Origin: Symbiodinium natans
Taxonomy: Eukaryota > Sar > Dinophyceae > Suessiales > Symbiodiniaceae
Direction of reading: 5' to 3'
DNA length: 64,000 bases
Assembly (NCBI GenBank): GCA_905221605.1
Contig: CAJNDS010000058.1
Location: 756,992 to 820,991 of the forward strand
Positions 1-10,108 of the stretch are shown here, piece after piece. A program made the position numbers and the translations under genes. Below the pieces are notes generated by a model, which searched no databases, had not been told where the DNA came from, and saw only the letters and a list, made by a program, of their open reading frames with translations. Every line of letters begins with the position of its first letter. Positions within the stretch are counted from its first letter, which is position 1.

Positions 1-325
1 AATTGTAGCGGGGGATGAGAGGCGCTTTAGGGTTTAGGGTTTAGGGTTTAGGGTTTAGGGCTTAGGGTTTAGGGCTTAGGGTTTACCCTGAAATTAAAAG
101 CTCTTTTTCGCCCAAGTCTATGGACCTTGAGGTAGACGACCCGCCTAGCTTGAAGAAGAGCTTGGGTAGTCGAGAAGCTGCAAACTGCCCTAAGCCATAA
201 GCCCTGAGTCCCAAGCCCGAAACCCTAAACCCTAAACCCTAGCCCTAAACCCTAAACCCTAAACCCTAAGCCCTAAGCCCGAAGCCCTAAACCCTAAACC
301 CCAAACCTGGCCCAGACCCTACAAC
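1..325. other. Left flank, no gene recognised
   Basis: Telomere-repeat arrays surround one unique island at about 90-190. The island is open on + (residues such as SFSPKSMDLEVDD) and partly on -, but neither reading resembles the missing C-terminal part of eS21, which should follow on the minus strand. I therefore treat it as intron or intergenic DNA and place the rest of eS21 outside the window. Confidence 0.5.
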
Positions 326-379
326 TGGAAGCTGAGCATCATCGACCTGTCCGACATTCAGCTGAACAGCACCGTGCTC
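326..379 (-). CDS. RPS21: Ribosomal protein eS21, exon 3 (partial gene)
   Basis: Eighteen codons beginning EHGAVQLNVGQVDD, matching the eS21 segment usually written (D/E)H(A/G)(S/A)VQ(I/L)N-VxxVD. An AG precedes the first codon (GGTGCCAG|GAG) and the phase is 0, as required by the end of exon 2. I placed the 3' boundary at a GT (CTTCCA|GTTGTA); a GC two codons earlier is also possible, so the last residues are uncertain. eS21 is a small-subunit ribosomal protein of about 80-90 residues. The remaining half is not in the window. Confidence 0.85.
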
Positions 380-980
380 CTGGCACCGGGACATTTCCGA
401 AACGAGGGTTTAGGCTTCAGGGCTCAAGGTTTGGGATGTGGGGGGTCTAGGGTTTGGGGTCTAGGGTTTAGGGTTTAGGGTTTTAGGGTTTAGGGCTTAG
501 GGTTTAGGGTTTATGGGGGGGGTCCTCCTTTTAAGGGAAGGCTACTGCTTGGGGTGTGTAGAAGGCGTCCCCTCATTTTCGCAAACCCACACGTCGATTG
601 CGAAAGCCAGAGCTCAGGTTTAGGGTTTAGGGTTTAGGGTTTAGGGTTTAGGGTTTAGGGTTTGGGGTTTGGGGTTTAGGGTTTAGGGTTTAGGGTTTAG
701 GGTTTAGGGTTTAGGGTTTAGGGTTTAGGGTAGCGACCCGGAGTCCCTCCGACAAGTTGCAGAATCAATAACAAATCAAACCCCCAAACCCCAAACCCCG
801 AACCCTAAACCCTAGCCCTAAACCCTAGACCCTAAACCCTAAACCCCAAACCTCTAACCCCAAAACCTAAACCTAAACCCAAACCTCTACATCCTGCGCG
901 GCACATTGGCAAACCCCAAACCCTAAACCCCTCAACCCCCAGACCCTAAACCCTATACACTACACCAGCCCTGTCTGGGC

Positions 981-1014
981 CTTGGCGTGGATGAGGCGGT
1001 TGGTCGCGGAGCAC
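981..1014 (-). CDS. RPS21: Ribosomal protein eS21, exon 2
   Basis: Reads (K)CSATNRLIHAK, the most conserved stretch of eS21 (PRKCSA-TNR-I-AK). The exon starts with the G that completes the lysine codon split from exon 1 (phase 2) after an AG (GATAGAG|G), and ends AAG|GCCCAG, a GC donor. It is an island in telomeric repeats. The opposite strand is also open here (residues such as SPVWALAWMRRLV), a useful warning about antisense shadows. Confidence 0.9.
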
Positions 1015-1771
1015 CTCTATCCCAGCTTGGGGATGTAGAGTTTATGGATTAGGGGTTTAGGGTTTAGGGTGGGGTTTAGGGTTTAGGGACTTAGGGTTTC
1101 GGGGTTTGGGGTTTTAGGGGGTTTGGTTTGGGGCTTTGGGAAGTCCAAGGGACAGGGGGTTCTGAGGGCACTCTGCGCCCCTACGCCCCCCCAGGACCCT
1201 AAATCTAAGGGCTTCTTTGCATGCTACGTGGTGTCTGGCTTAGGGTTTAGGGCTTCTCCGGGTCCTTCAAGATGGTCCCTTACATTTTGAAGACTTAGCC
1301 CCAGGACCTGTTGAAGCAACACTGTCCTTCAAAGCTGCTCAACAAAGGGTTTAGGTAGGGTTTAGGGTTTAGGGTTTAGGGTTTAGGGTTTAGGGTTTAG
1401 GGTTTAGGGTTTAGGGTTTAGGGTTTAGGGTTTAGGGTTTAGGGTTTAGGGTTTAATGCTTAGGGTTTGGGGGCTCAGGTTTCAGGGTTGAGGAGTCGTG
1501 GGCTTATGTTTGAGGGTGCTGTAGGGTGTTACGGCCACGCTTTGGGGGTCGCTAAGCACCTACCCTGACTGACCCGCAACTCGAAACCCTTAAGCCTAAA
1601 CCCTAAAGCCATTGGGGGTCCTGTGAGGAGGGCGTCTGGCTTGAGGACTACATTGGGGCTTTGGGCGTTGGCATCCAGAGTTTGGGGTTTCGGGCTTGCC
1701 CAAAACATGAGCCCCAAAAGCCCTAAACTCTGAACTAGCCCTAAACCCTAAACCCTAAACCCTAAACCCTA

Positions 1772-1872
1772 AACCCTAAACCCCTAAACCCCTAAACCCC
1801 TAAACCCCTAAACCCCTAAACCCCTAAACCCCTAAACCCCTAAACCCCTAAACCCCTAAACCCCTAAACCCC
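1772..1872. repeat. CCCCTAAA octamer array
   Basis: About a dozen tandem CCCCTAAA units (TTTAGGGG on the other strand) follow directly on normal CCCTAAA units, inside eS21 intron 1. It is a homogenised one-base-longer variant of the telomere unit. Confidence 0.9.
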
Positions 1873-1905
1873 AAACTGCCAAAGATCCCTGACTGAGTTG
1901 TCCGC

Positions 1906-1952
1906 TTGCGGGGCAGGTAGAGATCGACGACCTTGCCCTCTTCGTTCTGCAT
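1906..1952 (-). CDS. RPS21: Ribosomal protein eS21, exon 1 with start codon
   Basis: ATG followed by QNEEGKVVDLYLPR and the first two bases of a lysine codon, i.e. the eS21 N-terminus (M-N-x-G-x-VDLY-PRK). The exon ends CGCAA|GCGGAC, a GC donor, and joins exon 2 in frame across an 891-bp intron filled with CCCTAAA and CCCCTAAA arrays. The start is chosen because eS21 proteins begin exactly here. Eight bases upstream is an AG (see next entry). Confidence 0.93.
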
Positions 1953-1970
1953 GTTGCCTTCTGGGTCGAG
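1953..1970 (-). promoter_or_regulatory. Probable spliced-leader acceptor of eS21
   Basis: On the minus strand the start codon is preceded by CTCGACCCAG|AAGGCAAC, giving an 8-base leader after an AG that follows pyrimidine-rich sequence. Dinoflagellate nuclear mRNAs receive a trans-spliced leader at such AGs. Here a 5' UTR intron is the alternative. Confidence 0.45.
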
Positions 1971-2677
1971 GTGGCCCTAAACCCTAAACCCTAAACCCTA
2001 AACCCTAAACCCTAAACCCTAAACCCTAAACCCTAAACCCTAAACCCTAAACCCTAAGCCGGGCTGAACCCCAAAAGCTTGATCCTCCACCCAAAACTCC
2101 AAACCCTGAAGCCCCACAGCCTCAACCCCAAACAAATCCCCAAAACGCTTCCTCCAGGACGCCCCCCAGCTACCCTTAATGCGGTGACTTAGGGTTTAGG
2201 GTTTAGGGTTTAGGGTTTAGGGCTTAGGGTTTAGGGTTTGGGGAATAGGGTCACCCTGGCGTGATACCCGAACCCAAAACTCTGAACCCTCCACTCTGAA
2301 CCTTATGAACCTTCAGACCCTGAACTCTCAACCCTAAAGCCTAAAGCCTAAACCCTAAAGTCTCAACCCTAAAGCCGCCTAAAGCCTAAACCCTAAACTC
2401 TCAACCCTAAAGCCTCAACCCTTAAGCCAAAACCCTGAAACCCTGCACCACCTGCCGCCAACAGGTGGGGGAAGGGGGGGGGGGGGGGGAGGGGTTGACA
2501 TGCTAACAGATCTGGACCAATGGCAGTCCAACAGGCTGAGTGGTTTAGGGTTTAGGGCTTAGGGCTGAGGGAGGGTTTCGGGGAGTTGGGAGGGTTTGGG
2601 TTAGACCCTAAACCCGAAACCCCAAACCCCAAACCCCAAACCCTAAACCCTAAACCCTAAACCCACCCAACAATGGC

Positions 2678-2733
2678 CTGCAAAGAAGTCGGCACAGAGT
2701 TCTGCTGGTCGCTGGGTGCTTGGTTGCTCACCG
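2678..2733 (-). CDS. Candidate exon, long minus-strand gene
   Basis: Reads VSNQAPSDQQNSVPTSLQ after an AG (GGGCTCCAG|CG) with two bases of a split codon; ends TTGCAG|GCCATT, a GC donor. The island lies upstream of eS21 on the same strand, so it would belong to the 3' part of the coiled-coil unit. The plus strand is also open, so the call rests on the paired splice signals. Confidence 0.35.
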
Positions 2734-3022
2734 CTGGAGCCCAAATGGCAGATGTAAGGAACCGACCGGTTCATCTCAGAACCCTAAACCCCAAAACCCT
2801 GAACCCCAAAACCCTGAACCCCTAAACCCCTAAACCCCTCAACCCCTCAACCCCTCAACCCTAAACCCTAAACCCCCGGACCCCCTAACCTGTGCAACTG
2901 TGAATCCCTAAACCTTTATCCCCATACCCTAAAGCCAAGCACCCCGAACCGCTTAAGCCCCTAAGCCCTCTTAAGGGTTTAGGGCTAAACCCTAAACCCT
3001 AAACCCCAAACCCCTCAGCCGC

Positions 3023-3057
3023 AACAGCAGGGTACCGGCATGGAGCTGGTCTTCATT
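3023..3057 (-). CDS. Candidate exon, long minus-strand gene
   Basis: Reads NEDQLHAGTLL after TTGGAAG| in phase 0; the right end is uncertain (a GC at TTGCGG or a GT at GGTACC). Charged-then-leucine composition resembles the neighbouring coiled-coil exons. Confidence 0.3.
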
Positions 3058-3289
3058 CTTCCAAGGGCAACGGGGGTTCGCAGTCGGTGACCCAGAGGCC
3101 TTAGAGTTGTTTGGGGCTTCGAGTTTAGGGTTTAAGGGTTTGTCGTTTAGGCTGTGTTGGGCTGCATCGGGGATCTGGGGCTTAAGGAAGGGGTTAGGGT
3201 TTAGGGTTTAGGGTTTAGGGTTTAGGGTTTAGGGTTTAGGGTTTAGGGTTTCGGGTTTAGGGTTTAGGGTTTAGGGTTTAGGGTTTGAG

Positions 3290-3905
3290 GCTTAGCAGTC
3301 AGGGCCTAGAATGTTAGGGTTTTCGGGTTCCCGCCTTGGGTTTTGGAGCTTGAGGGCTTTCAGGTTTGGGGCCTTGGGGTGAAATAAACCAAAACAACAA
3401 AAACGAAAAGTAAGTGTAGATGAATGCTGAATTCTTCCTCTTCTTCTCAAAGAGCCGAATTTAAGAGGACAAATGACTTAGTTATTTTTTAGCCAACTCC
3501 TGCTCACACGAAGCTTCTTCTTTGTCTACTCTTCTCTTTACAGCTTCTCTTCGCAAAATTTCTTTGTCTCTTAGACAGACTTCACTGACAAAACTGATAG
3601 GGCCCGCCTCTCTAGAAAGGGTCTTGATGTGAGGGTTTAGCATTTAGGGCTTCCACACCCAATCCTTTCGGCCCGACCCCTAGTTGGATATACCTGCCAT
3701 GCCAGGTGCTTCCCAAAAAAAGACATCCTAAACCCTAAGCCCATGGTGTCACCTAAAACAACCCTAAAATACTGCATTAGAATTTAACGTCAAATCCCTA
3801 CCTGTGCCATCCTCAACCCCCTATACATGTGAATACCGACATTTCCCCAAATACCTAACATACTCCAAGCACTAAAATCCCGACTACAGGAGCCACCTCC
3901 CCACC
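3290..3905. other. Unique spacer, no gene recognised
   Basis: About 600 bp of mostly non-telomeric sequence, with a purine-rich and then CT-rich stretch near 3400-3560. No frame of convincing length or motif was found on either strand. Confidence 0.5.
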
Positions 3906-4254
3906 CGAAACCCTAACCCTAAACCCTAAACCCTAAACCCTAAACCCTAAACCCTAAACCCTAAACCCTAAACCCTAAACCCCCTGAGTTCGGGCGGCCA
4001 GCGTCAGGGTTTCAAGCCTTAGGGTACAGTACAAGAGTTTAGGCAGCCTCTACGGCAGACAGCAAGCCTAAACCCTAAACCCTGAAACCCTGAAACTCTA
4101 AACCCTAAACCCTAAACCCTAAACCCTAAGCCCTAAACCCTAAACCCTAAACCCTAAACCCCAAAACCCCAGTCTACGCTCGAAACCCCAAATCATTGGG
4201 TTTAGGGCTTTCGCCTATGGGCGCACGAGGCAGACATGACGGCTGCTTGTGCAG

Positions 4255-4364
4255 TTTGGGTTTAGGGTTTAGGGTTTAGGGTTTAGGGTTTAGGGTTTAG
4301 GGTTTAGGGTTTAGGGTTTAGGGTTTAGGGTTTAGGGTTTAGGGTTTAGGGTTTAGGGTTTAGG
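4255..4364. repeat. TTTAGGG array, about 15 units
   Basis: Nearly perfect tandem TTTAGGG in G-rich orientation between two unique islands. Confidence 0.95.
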
Positions 4365-4645
4365 GGCTGTCAAGGTTACATACTTTAAGCCCCAAACCCA
4401 GGAATTTCCGGGGCTAGCGCGCGAGTTCTCAGCTGCAGTCCACAGGGAAGCCGCTCAGCTTTGCCCCGCTTACAAAAAAAACACACCCAAGCTCGAACCT
4501 GAAGCTCCTCACCTGAACCTAAACCCTAAACCCTAAACCCTAAACCCCAAACCCTAAACCCTAAACCCTAGGCCCTAAACCCTAAACCCTGTTTGGCAAG
4601 CCTTTGGTCCTAGCATCTCAACCCCATGCCCGAGCATGCACTCAC

Positions 4646-4705
4646 CTCGTCCGAAATCTCCACAGCTGCTTGAACCCGGGCGCGCAGACGATGGCAGAAA
4701 CAGGG
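4646..4705 (-). CDS. Candidate exon, coiled-coil gene
   Basis: Twenty codons, PCFCHRLRARVQAAVEISDE, in phase 0. Preceded by CCCGAAG| and followed by GACGAG|GTGAGT, a consensus GT donor. The second half is a charged amphipathic helix like the other exons of this series. Confidence 0.45.
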
Positions 4706-5054
4706 CTTCGGGTGGTTTAGGGTTTAGGGTTTAGGGTTTAGGGTTTAGGGTTTAGGGTTTAGGGTTTCGGGCTTAGGGATGCAGACGAGCGCTCTCAGTT
4801 CGAAGGTTTTCGCGTTAGGGCTTCAGGTTAACAACGGAATCTGTGGGAACTCGGGGTTTGTATATACACACATACCTTTCTGACTACCTCTAGGGTAACT
4901 GTAAACCCTAAACCCTAAACCCTCCCAAACCCTAATCAAGCCCTCCTAGGGTTCTCTCGGGAAGGAAAGGGCTTACGCCGAGGGCTTAGGGCTTAGGGGA
5001 GGAGGAGGGGTGAGTGGCCCCCCCCTAATCCCCACGTGACAGGCCCTGGGAGAC

Positions 5055-5075
5055 CTCATTTTGGGTTGCCTTCCA
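5055..5075 (-). CDS. Candidate micro-exon, coiled-coil gene
   Basis: WKATQNE between GTAGGCCAG| and |GTCTCC, phase 0, 21 nt. Very short, so chance is a real alternative. Confidence 0.25.
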
Positions 5076-5097
5076 CTGGCCTACAGGGTGTAGGGGT

Positions 5098-5235
5098 TTA
5101 GGGGTTAGGGTTTAGGGTTAGGGTTTAGGGTTTAGGGTTTAGGGTTTAGGGTTTAGGGTTTAGGGTTTAGGGTTTAGGGTTTAGGGTTTAGGGTTTTGGG
5201 TTTAGGGTTTAGGGTTTAGGGTTTAGGGTTTAGGG
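5098..5235. repeat. TTTAGGG array, about 18 units
   Basis: G-rich orientation with one TTTTGGG-type variant and one shortened unit. Confidence 0.95.
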
Positions 5236-5419
5236 CCTAAGGTTGCCTACTAGAGTGTAGGGGCGGAGCTGGATCGAGGCTCAAGACGATAAACACCAGA
5301 CCCTACACCTGAAACCCCTTACCCCTCCATCAAGGTGTCGGATGAAGCCCTAAACCCTAAACCCTCAACCCTAAACCCTAAACCCTAAACCCCTCATGTG
5401 GGCGCATCATGCAAATCGC

Positions 5420-5479
5420 CTTGTGGCCCTCCTTTACAATCTTCATCTTCTGCTCCTGGACCTGCGCAGGGTGCACGTG
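5420..5479 (-). CDS. Candidate exon, coiled-coil gene
   Basis: Twenty codons, HVHPAQVQEQKMKIVKEGHK, phase 0. Acceptor TTTGCCGTCAG|, donor CACAAG|GCGATT (GC). Strongly helical, charged sequence; opposite-strand frames are interrupted. Confidence 0.5.
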
Positions 5480-5589
5480 CTGACGGCAAAGAGTGGAAAG
5501 TTCAGAGCGCGGGTGTGTGGTTTTAGGGTTTAGGGTTTAGGGTTTAGGGTTTAGGGTTTAGGGTTTAGGGTTTAGGGTTTAAGGTTGAA

Positions 5590-6650
5590 CCCTAAGCCCC
5601 AAAACCCTGCGCCCACCCTAACCCTAAGCCCTGAAGCCATACGCCCAAACCTGTAAACCAAAACGACCCCTAAACCATAAACCCCTAAACCCTAAACCCT
5701 TAAACCAAGGACATAAATTGGGATAAAGGGCGACCTTAAACGCGAAACCTGAACCCATAAACCCTGGCTAAAACCCCGAACCTGATTTGGGATGGAAAGC
5801 CAAAAGGACGATATAGAACCCTCATCCTGAAAAACCTCTATACACCCTATAGACACCCGATGAAAATCTATATAAACCCTAACCCTATGGGAATTATTTG
5901 GAAACTGCGCAGAAACCCTAAAGACAACCTACATACTACAAACCCTGGATAAACCCTGTGTCCTAACCTGTAAACCCTAAACTGCAAATCGTGACCCCTT
6001 AGCCCCTAAACCCTTAACCCTAAACCCTGAGGGTTCAGACCCTAAATTTACAAACCCGGTCCAGGCGTAGATTCGGCCATGGACTCTTCTGGGATTTCAG
6101 GAGCGGCCTGAAGTTCACCCCGCATGGGCTTACTCACATACGGTCTAGGGTTTCGGGTTTAGGGTTTCGGGTTTAGAGGAGAAAGCGCATGGGACGTTGG
6201 CGGAGAGGGAGTACCGCGTAAAGGCGGGGTGAGGAAACGATGCTGGAAACAGGCTTCGAAGAGTGAGGAAGATAGAACAAGGCAACAGCACAGTTGCGAA
6301 TCGTTCTGGGCACACCTGGAGGTTCGTGGGTGCTTATAACTGGTTGCCGAGTTCAGGAGCTGCTCTTCTCAAATGGACACGGATGCCGCACTACGGATGG
6401 TGGAGAGTTGGGAGTCTGCTTGGAGGTTCATGTGTACTTATAACCCCACTTATAAGTCTACTTACATAACCTACTTAGGGGACTTAGGGGGTGTATAAGT
6501 ACAGTTAGAATTGGGGCTTAGGTTTACGAGCTCATTGGGGTTTAGGTAGGTCCTCGGGTTTGGGGTTTAGGTTAACTTATAGGGGTTTAAACCCTAAACC
6601 CTAAACCCTAAACACAAAACCCTAAACTCCAAAAGTCATAGCCAGGGAGG
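5590..6650. other. Degenerate telomere-derived and unique spacer
   Basis: 5590-6050 is decayed CCCTAAA-like DNA. 6180-6480 is unique and carries two related copies of about 45 bp (near 6310-6345 and 6415-6450, sharing a GGAGGTTC...TATAAC core). A 68-codon plus frame at 6263-6469 spans both copies but shows no motif, so I do not call it a gene. Confidence 0.5.
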
Positions 6651-6658
6651 TGGCTTAC

Positions 6659-6694
6659 TGTAGGCGGGCATCATGGTCTCCCTTTTAATTAAGG
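6659..6694 (-). CDS. Candidate exon, coiled-coil gene
   Basis: LIKRETMMPAY flanked by AGCCCGAAG| and by CTACA|GTAAGC, a consensus GT donor. Two split-codon bases at the start, one at the end. Confidence 0.35.
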
Positions 6695-7035
6695 CTTCGG
6701 GCTTGGGAGTTTAGGGTACAGGGTCTAGGGTTTAGGGTTTAGGGCTTAGGGTGCAGAGAGGAGCCGTACGCAGCCTGGCAGAATGAAGAAAGGCTACCGT
6801 GCTTTCTGTCGTTTTAACCGATAGGTTCAACCAGGAACCCTCGAACCCTAAACTCCCTAAACCGTAAACCGTAAACCGTAAACCCTAAACCCTAAACCTT
6901 AAAGGCTGAGCAGGAATCCTACAGATCTACACCCTAAACCCTAGACACTAAACCCTTAACCCTAAACCCTAAACCCTAAAACCTAAACCCTAAACCCTAG
7001 GCGTTAGAACCAACAACCCTACACCGCATCCTCGC

Positions 7036-7086
7036 CTTCTGGGCATCGGCCACCCTTTTTTGCTGGCTGACCTGCAACTCCGTGGC
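7036..7086 (-). CDS. Candidate exon, coiled-coil gene
   Basis: Seventeen codons, ATELQVSQQKRVADAQK, phase 0. Acceptor CTTCTGCGAAG|, donor CAGAAG|GCGAGG (GC). The acceptor context CTGCGAAG|GCC recurs at 12503, suggesting exon duplication. Confidence 0.5.
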
Positions 7087-7569
7087 CTTCGCAGAAGGGA
7101 TGGGGGCTTGAGCTAAACCCTAAACCCTAAACCCTAAACCCTAAACCCTAAACCCCAAACCCTAAACCCCAAACCCCAAACCCTAAACCCTAAACCCTAA
7201 ACCCTATAAACCCTAAACCCTAAGAGGGGTTCAGGGTGGAAGGTTTGAGGATCAGGCTTTCGAGCTCTGCAGTTTAAGGGCTTGGGGCCTCTGCTGTCCT
7301 GTGCTGCGTGCAGCTCAGCGTGTCAGCAAGGGTCCTAAAGTTCGGTGGAGACCCACTGGGTGGGGGGTTTGGACCGGGGGGGGGGGGGGGGGGGGGTACG
7401 CTAACCCTAAACCCTAAACCCTAAACTGCCCTAAACCCTAAACCCTAAACCCTAAACCCTAAACCCTAAACCCTGAACCCTAAACCCTCAACCCTGAACC
7501 CTGAACCCTGAAGGAGGTTCAAGGCTTCATGCTTTGGGTCTGCAAAGCTTATGCTCCCCAGAGAGGCAC

Positions 7570-7620
7570 CTTCTCCTCTTGCTTGGTCTTGATGTTCTCC
7601 TCGTGCTTCCTGTGACTTTC
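7570..7620 (-). CDS. Candidate exon, coiled-coil gene
   Basis: Seventeen codons, ESHRKHEENIKTKQEEK, phase 0. Acceptor AGTGGCCAG|, donor GAGAAG|GTGCCT. Highly charged helix typical of coiled coils. Confidence 0.55.
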
Positions 7621-7637
7621 CTGGCCACTGACTCAGC

Positions 7638-7744
7638 GGATGTTCCCTTATACTAACAATCCTTCATGGGGATTATATACTGTAGCAGAAGGGGAGGGGG
7701 GGGCCATCCTGACTAAGGACTGATAGTATCAGGAGGAACATCCC
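7638..7744. mobile_element. MITE-like element, family B
   Basis: Inverted ends: GGATGTTCCCTTATACTAAC at the left and its near complement (TGATAGTATCAGGAGGAACATCC) at the right. Non-coding, about 107 bp. Five further copies occur in the window. Confidence 0.75.
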
Positions 7745-7759
7745 AACACGAAACCCTAT

Positions 7760-7889
7760 CTTAGGGTAGCTACATGGGCCCTTAATGTGGGCCCTCAAAA
7801 GGGAGCGCCTTATATAACCCGCATGCACCGTCTACAAAGCTACAAAGGAGGTTAGGGACCATATTTAGGGCCCATGAAGCTATCCTTAG
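7760..7889. mobile_element. MITE-like element, family E
   Basis: Ends CTTAGGGTAGCTACATGGGC and its near complement GCCCATGAAGCTATCCTTAG. Non-coding, about 130 bp. A longer relative lies at 56725-56916 and fragments near 10262-10425. Confidence 0.65.
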
Positions 7890-7997
7890 ACCCTAAACCC
7901 GAAACCCCAACAGATTCAGCCCCGAGCCCTAAACCCTATCATCCTAAACCCTGGGTTGTCTCGATTAACAGAAAACAAAAACATAAACACTCAACTT

Positions 7998-8093
7998 GGG
8001 ATGTTCCCCCTTATACTAACAGTCCTTCATAGGGGCCCACTGCAGTCCCCTATAAAGGACTGCTAGTATAAGGGGAACATCCCTCAGGCCGCG
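7998..8093. mobile_element. MITE-like element, family B
   Basis: Best-preserved copy: GGGATGTTCCCCCTTATACT at the left and the complementary TATAAGGGGAACATCCC at the right, about 96 bp, with the ACTAACAGTCCTT / AAGGACTGCTAGT inner arms also paired. Confidence 0.8.
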
Positions 8094-8216
8094 GCCTAAA
8101 CACAAATTTCCAACTTGGAGGAAGGGTTTAGGGTTTAGGGTTTAGGGTTTAGGGTTTAGGGTTTAGGGTTCAGGGTTTAGGGTTCAGTGTTCAGGGTTTA
8201 GGGCTTAGCACCACGC

Positions 8217-8267
8217 CTGCAGCTTCTCGAAGCGTTGGCTCTCATTCTCCTGAGCATGGGGAGCTTT
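8217..8267 (-). CDS. Candidate exon, coiled-coil gene
   Basis: Seventeen codons, KAPHAQENESQRFEKLQ, phase 0 when the acceptor is CCCACAGAG|; donor CTGCAG|GCGTGG (GC). Confidence 0.45.
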
Positions 8268-8299
8268 CTCTGTGGGAACTTCTTTTTTTCTTGTTCTAT

Positions 8300-8382
8300 G
8301 AATGTATATATATATATATACATACACACATATATTCGTTCTTATTCTGTTCGGTACTGATTTTTCTTGTTCGTATTATTAC

Positions 8383-8416
<34 letters not shown>

Positions 8417-8700
8417 ACTATTATGATTCTTACAACTATTGCTATTATTATTGTTATGTTATTATTATCTTTTGTTATTCTTACTATTGCGCTTATTGTT
8501 ATTATTACTATTATGGTTGTTAGTATTAGTATTAGTACTAGTATTAGTACTAGTATTAGTATTTGTATTCGTATTAGTATTAGTATTAGTAATAGTATTG
8601 GTATTCGTATTGGTATTAGCATTAGTATTAGTATTAGTACTCGCTTTAGTATTACTATGAGAAATCTAATTCTTCTTAGTATTCTTATTATCCTTTTCTA
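8300..8700. repeat. Compound microsatellite
   Basis: In order: (TA)n and CATACA, (GAT)n, (TTATTA)-like, then (TTAGTA)n / (TATTAG)n. All frames are open and give homopolymeric peptides (poly-I, poly-D, poly-V/L), so the 60-155 codon frames here are repeat artefacts. Confidence 0.9.
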
Positions 8701-9160
8701 TGTTGTTTTGTTGGGGGGGGGAGTGAGGTTTAGGCCTACCTGGCTAGGGTTGGCCTAGGGTTTTCGAGGATGTAGGCGTGCATCTTATTGTTTTGCCACT
8801 ATGGGCCTCTACTATTATTGCATATTCCTCGTAGTGTAAAGGTACCGAAAACAACCTTAACTCTAAACCTCGAACCCTGAAACCAATACCTTGGACCCTT
8901 AAAACCGTCAGTCTCAGTGCTGTATACGGACGCCCTGTTACGATGCTCAAAGGCGTCCCAAGCAGATGACTATTTTGTGTGGAGAGCTGTCCTGGGAACG
9001 ACAAGCCCCAAATCGGCTTCGCCTGTTCGGGGCTTGCAAGGCCTGCAGGGTCCTGGGTTTTACGGTTTCGGGGTTTAGGGCTTAGGGTTTGAGGTTTAGG
9101 CTTAGGGTTATGTTCACTCTTCAACCCAAAAACCCTAAACCCGTTAACCCAAAGCGGTGC

Positions 9161-9214
9161 CTGCTTCAGTCGATCGCGCTTATCTGCCTGGAAGCGCTCG
9201 TAAATCACGCGGGC
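9161..9214 (-). CDS. Candidate exon, coiled-coil gene
   Basis: Eighteen codons, ARVIYERFQADKRDRLKQ, phase 0. Acceptor GCCTTGCAAG|, donor AAGCAG|GCACCG (GC), the same donor hexamer as the exon at 9807. Confidence 0.55.
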
Positions 9215-9806
9215 CTTGCAAGGCACGACTTCAGGCACACGGGGCTTGTAATGCTTGAGACATGGGGGGATGCCTGCTAAAAACCCCAAACCCTAAACCC
9301 TAAACCCTAAACCCTAAACCCTAAACCCTAAACCCTAAACCCTAAACCCTAAGTAGGGGTGCAAGGGGGGAGTTTGGGGATGAGAATGGAAAGGATTTGG
9401 GGCTGAACTTGGGCCTTAGAAACCCCTAAACCCTAAACCCTCAACCCTGAACCCTAAACCCTAAACCGTAAACCCTAAACCCTTGCGGTGAGAGGGTATT
9501 GGGGTTTAGGGTTGGGACATGCCGAGGACCCCACCAACTCAGGGGCTTCAACCTAGGGTTTAGGGTTTAGGGTTTAGGGTTTAGGGTTTAGTTTAGGGTT
9601 TAGGGTTTAGGGTGAGGGCTTCGGGGGTTTCAAGGCTCCGTGCCCTCAACCCCGCAACTCAAGGCTTAAAAACCCTAAGACGCCCCCCAAAAAAAGAAAA
9701 ACATAATCACCAATACAATAAAATGGAAAATAAAGAAAGGAAACCCTAAACCCTAATCCCATGCCCTAAGACACCCCAAAAAAACCATCTCAAGTCTCCC
9801 CGGTGC

Positions 9807-9845
9807 CTGCTGCCACTTCATGCGCTCGGCCTTCTCCGCCTTCGC
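9807..9845 (-). CDS. Candidate exon, coiled-coil gene
   Basis: Thirteen codons, AKAEKAERMKWQQ, phase 0. Acceptor CCGCCTAG|, donor CAGCAG|GCACCG (GC). Confidence 0.5.
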
Positions 9846-10056
9846 CTAGGCGGCATTTTTCGGCGAGTATTGAGGCTGTTTAGGGTTTAGGGTTTAGGGT
9901 TTAGGGTTTAGGGTTTAGGGTTTAGGGTTTAGGGTTTAGGGTTTGGGGCCTTAGGATGGTTGGGGGTTTCAGGCTGTTTTGGGTTTAGGGTTCAGTGTCC
10001 AGGGTTTTAAGGCTTGGGGCCTTTGGGGTTCTCGGAGTTGGGGGATGAAACATGAC

Positions 10057-10108
10057 CGCCCCGCGGAGCGATCCCGAACGTGTGGCCGCTGTGCTGGTAC
10101 TTTAGGCC
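10057..10108 (-). CDS. Candidate exon, weak
   Basis: GLKYQHSGHTFGIAPRG after CTTCGGAG|, donor GGCG|GTCATG. Not coiled-coil in character; could be intronic. Confidence 0.25.

Noticed and set aside
306-410. Plus-strand exon reading YNWKLSIIDLSDIQLNSTVL
   Set aside because: It is the antisense of eS21 exon 3, whose sequence, phase and neighbours fit the ribosomal protein.
957-1034. Plus-strand exon reading SPVWALAWMRRLVAEHLYPS
   Set aside because: Antisense of eS21 exon 2 (CSATNRLIHAK).
8291-8758. Frames of 60-155 codons of poly-I, poly-D and poly-V/L
   Set aside because: Products of microsatellite repeats that keep every frame open.
8744-9289. 181-codon minus frame
   Set aside because: It is built largely from telomere-repeat translation (NPKPKPQTL). 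Only the part at 9161-9214 looks like coding sequence, and that is listed as an exon.
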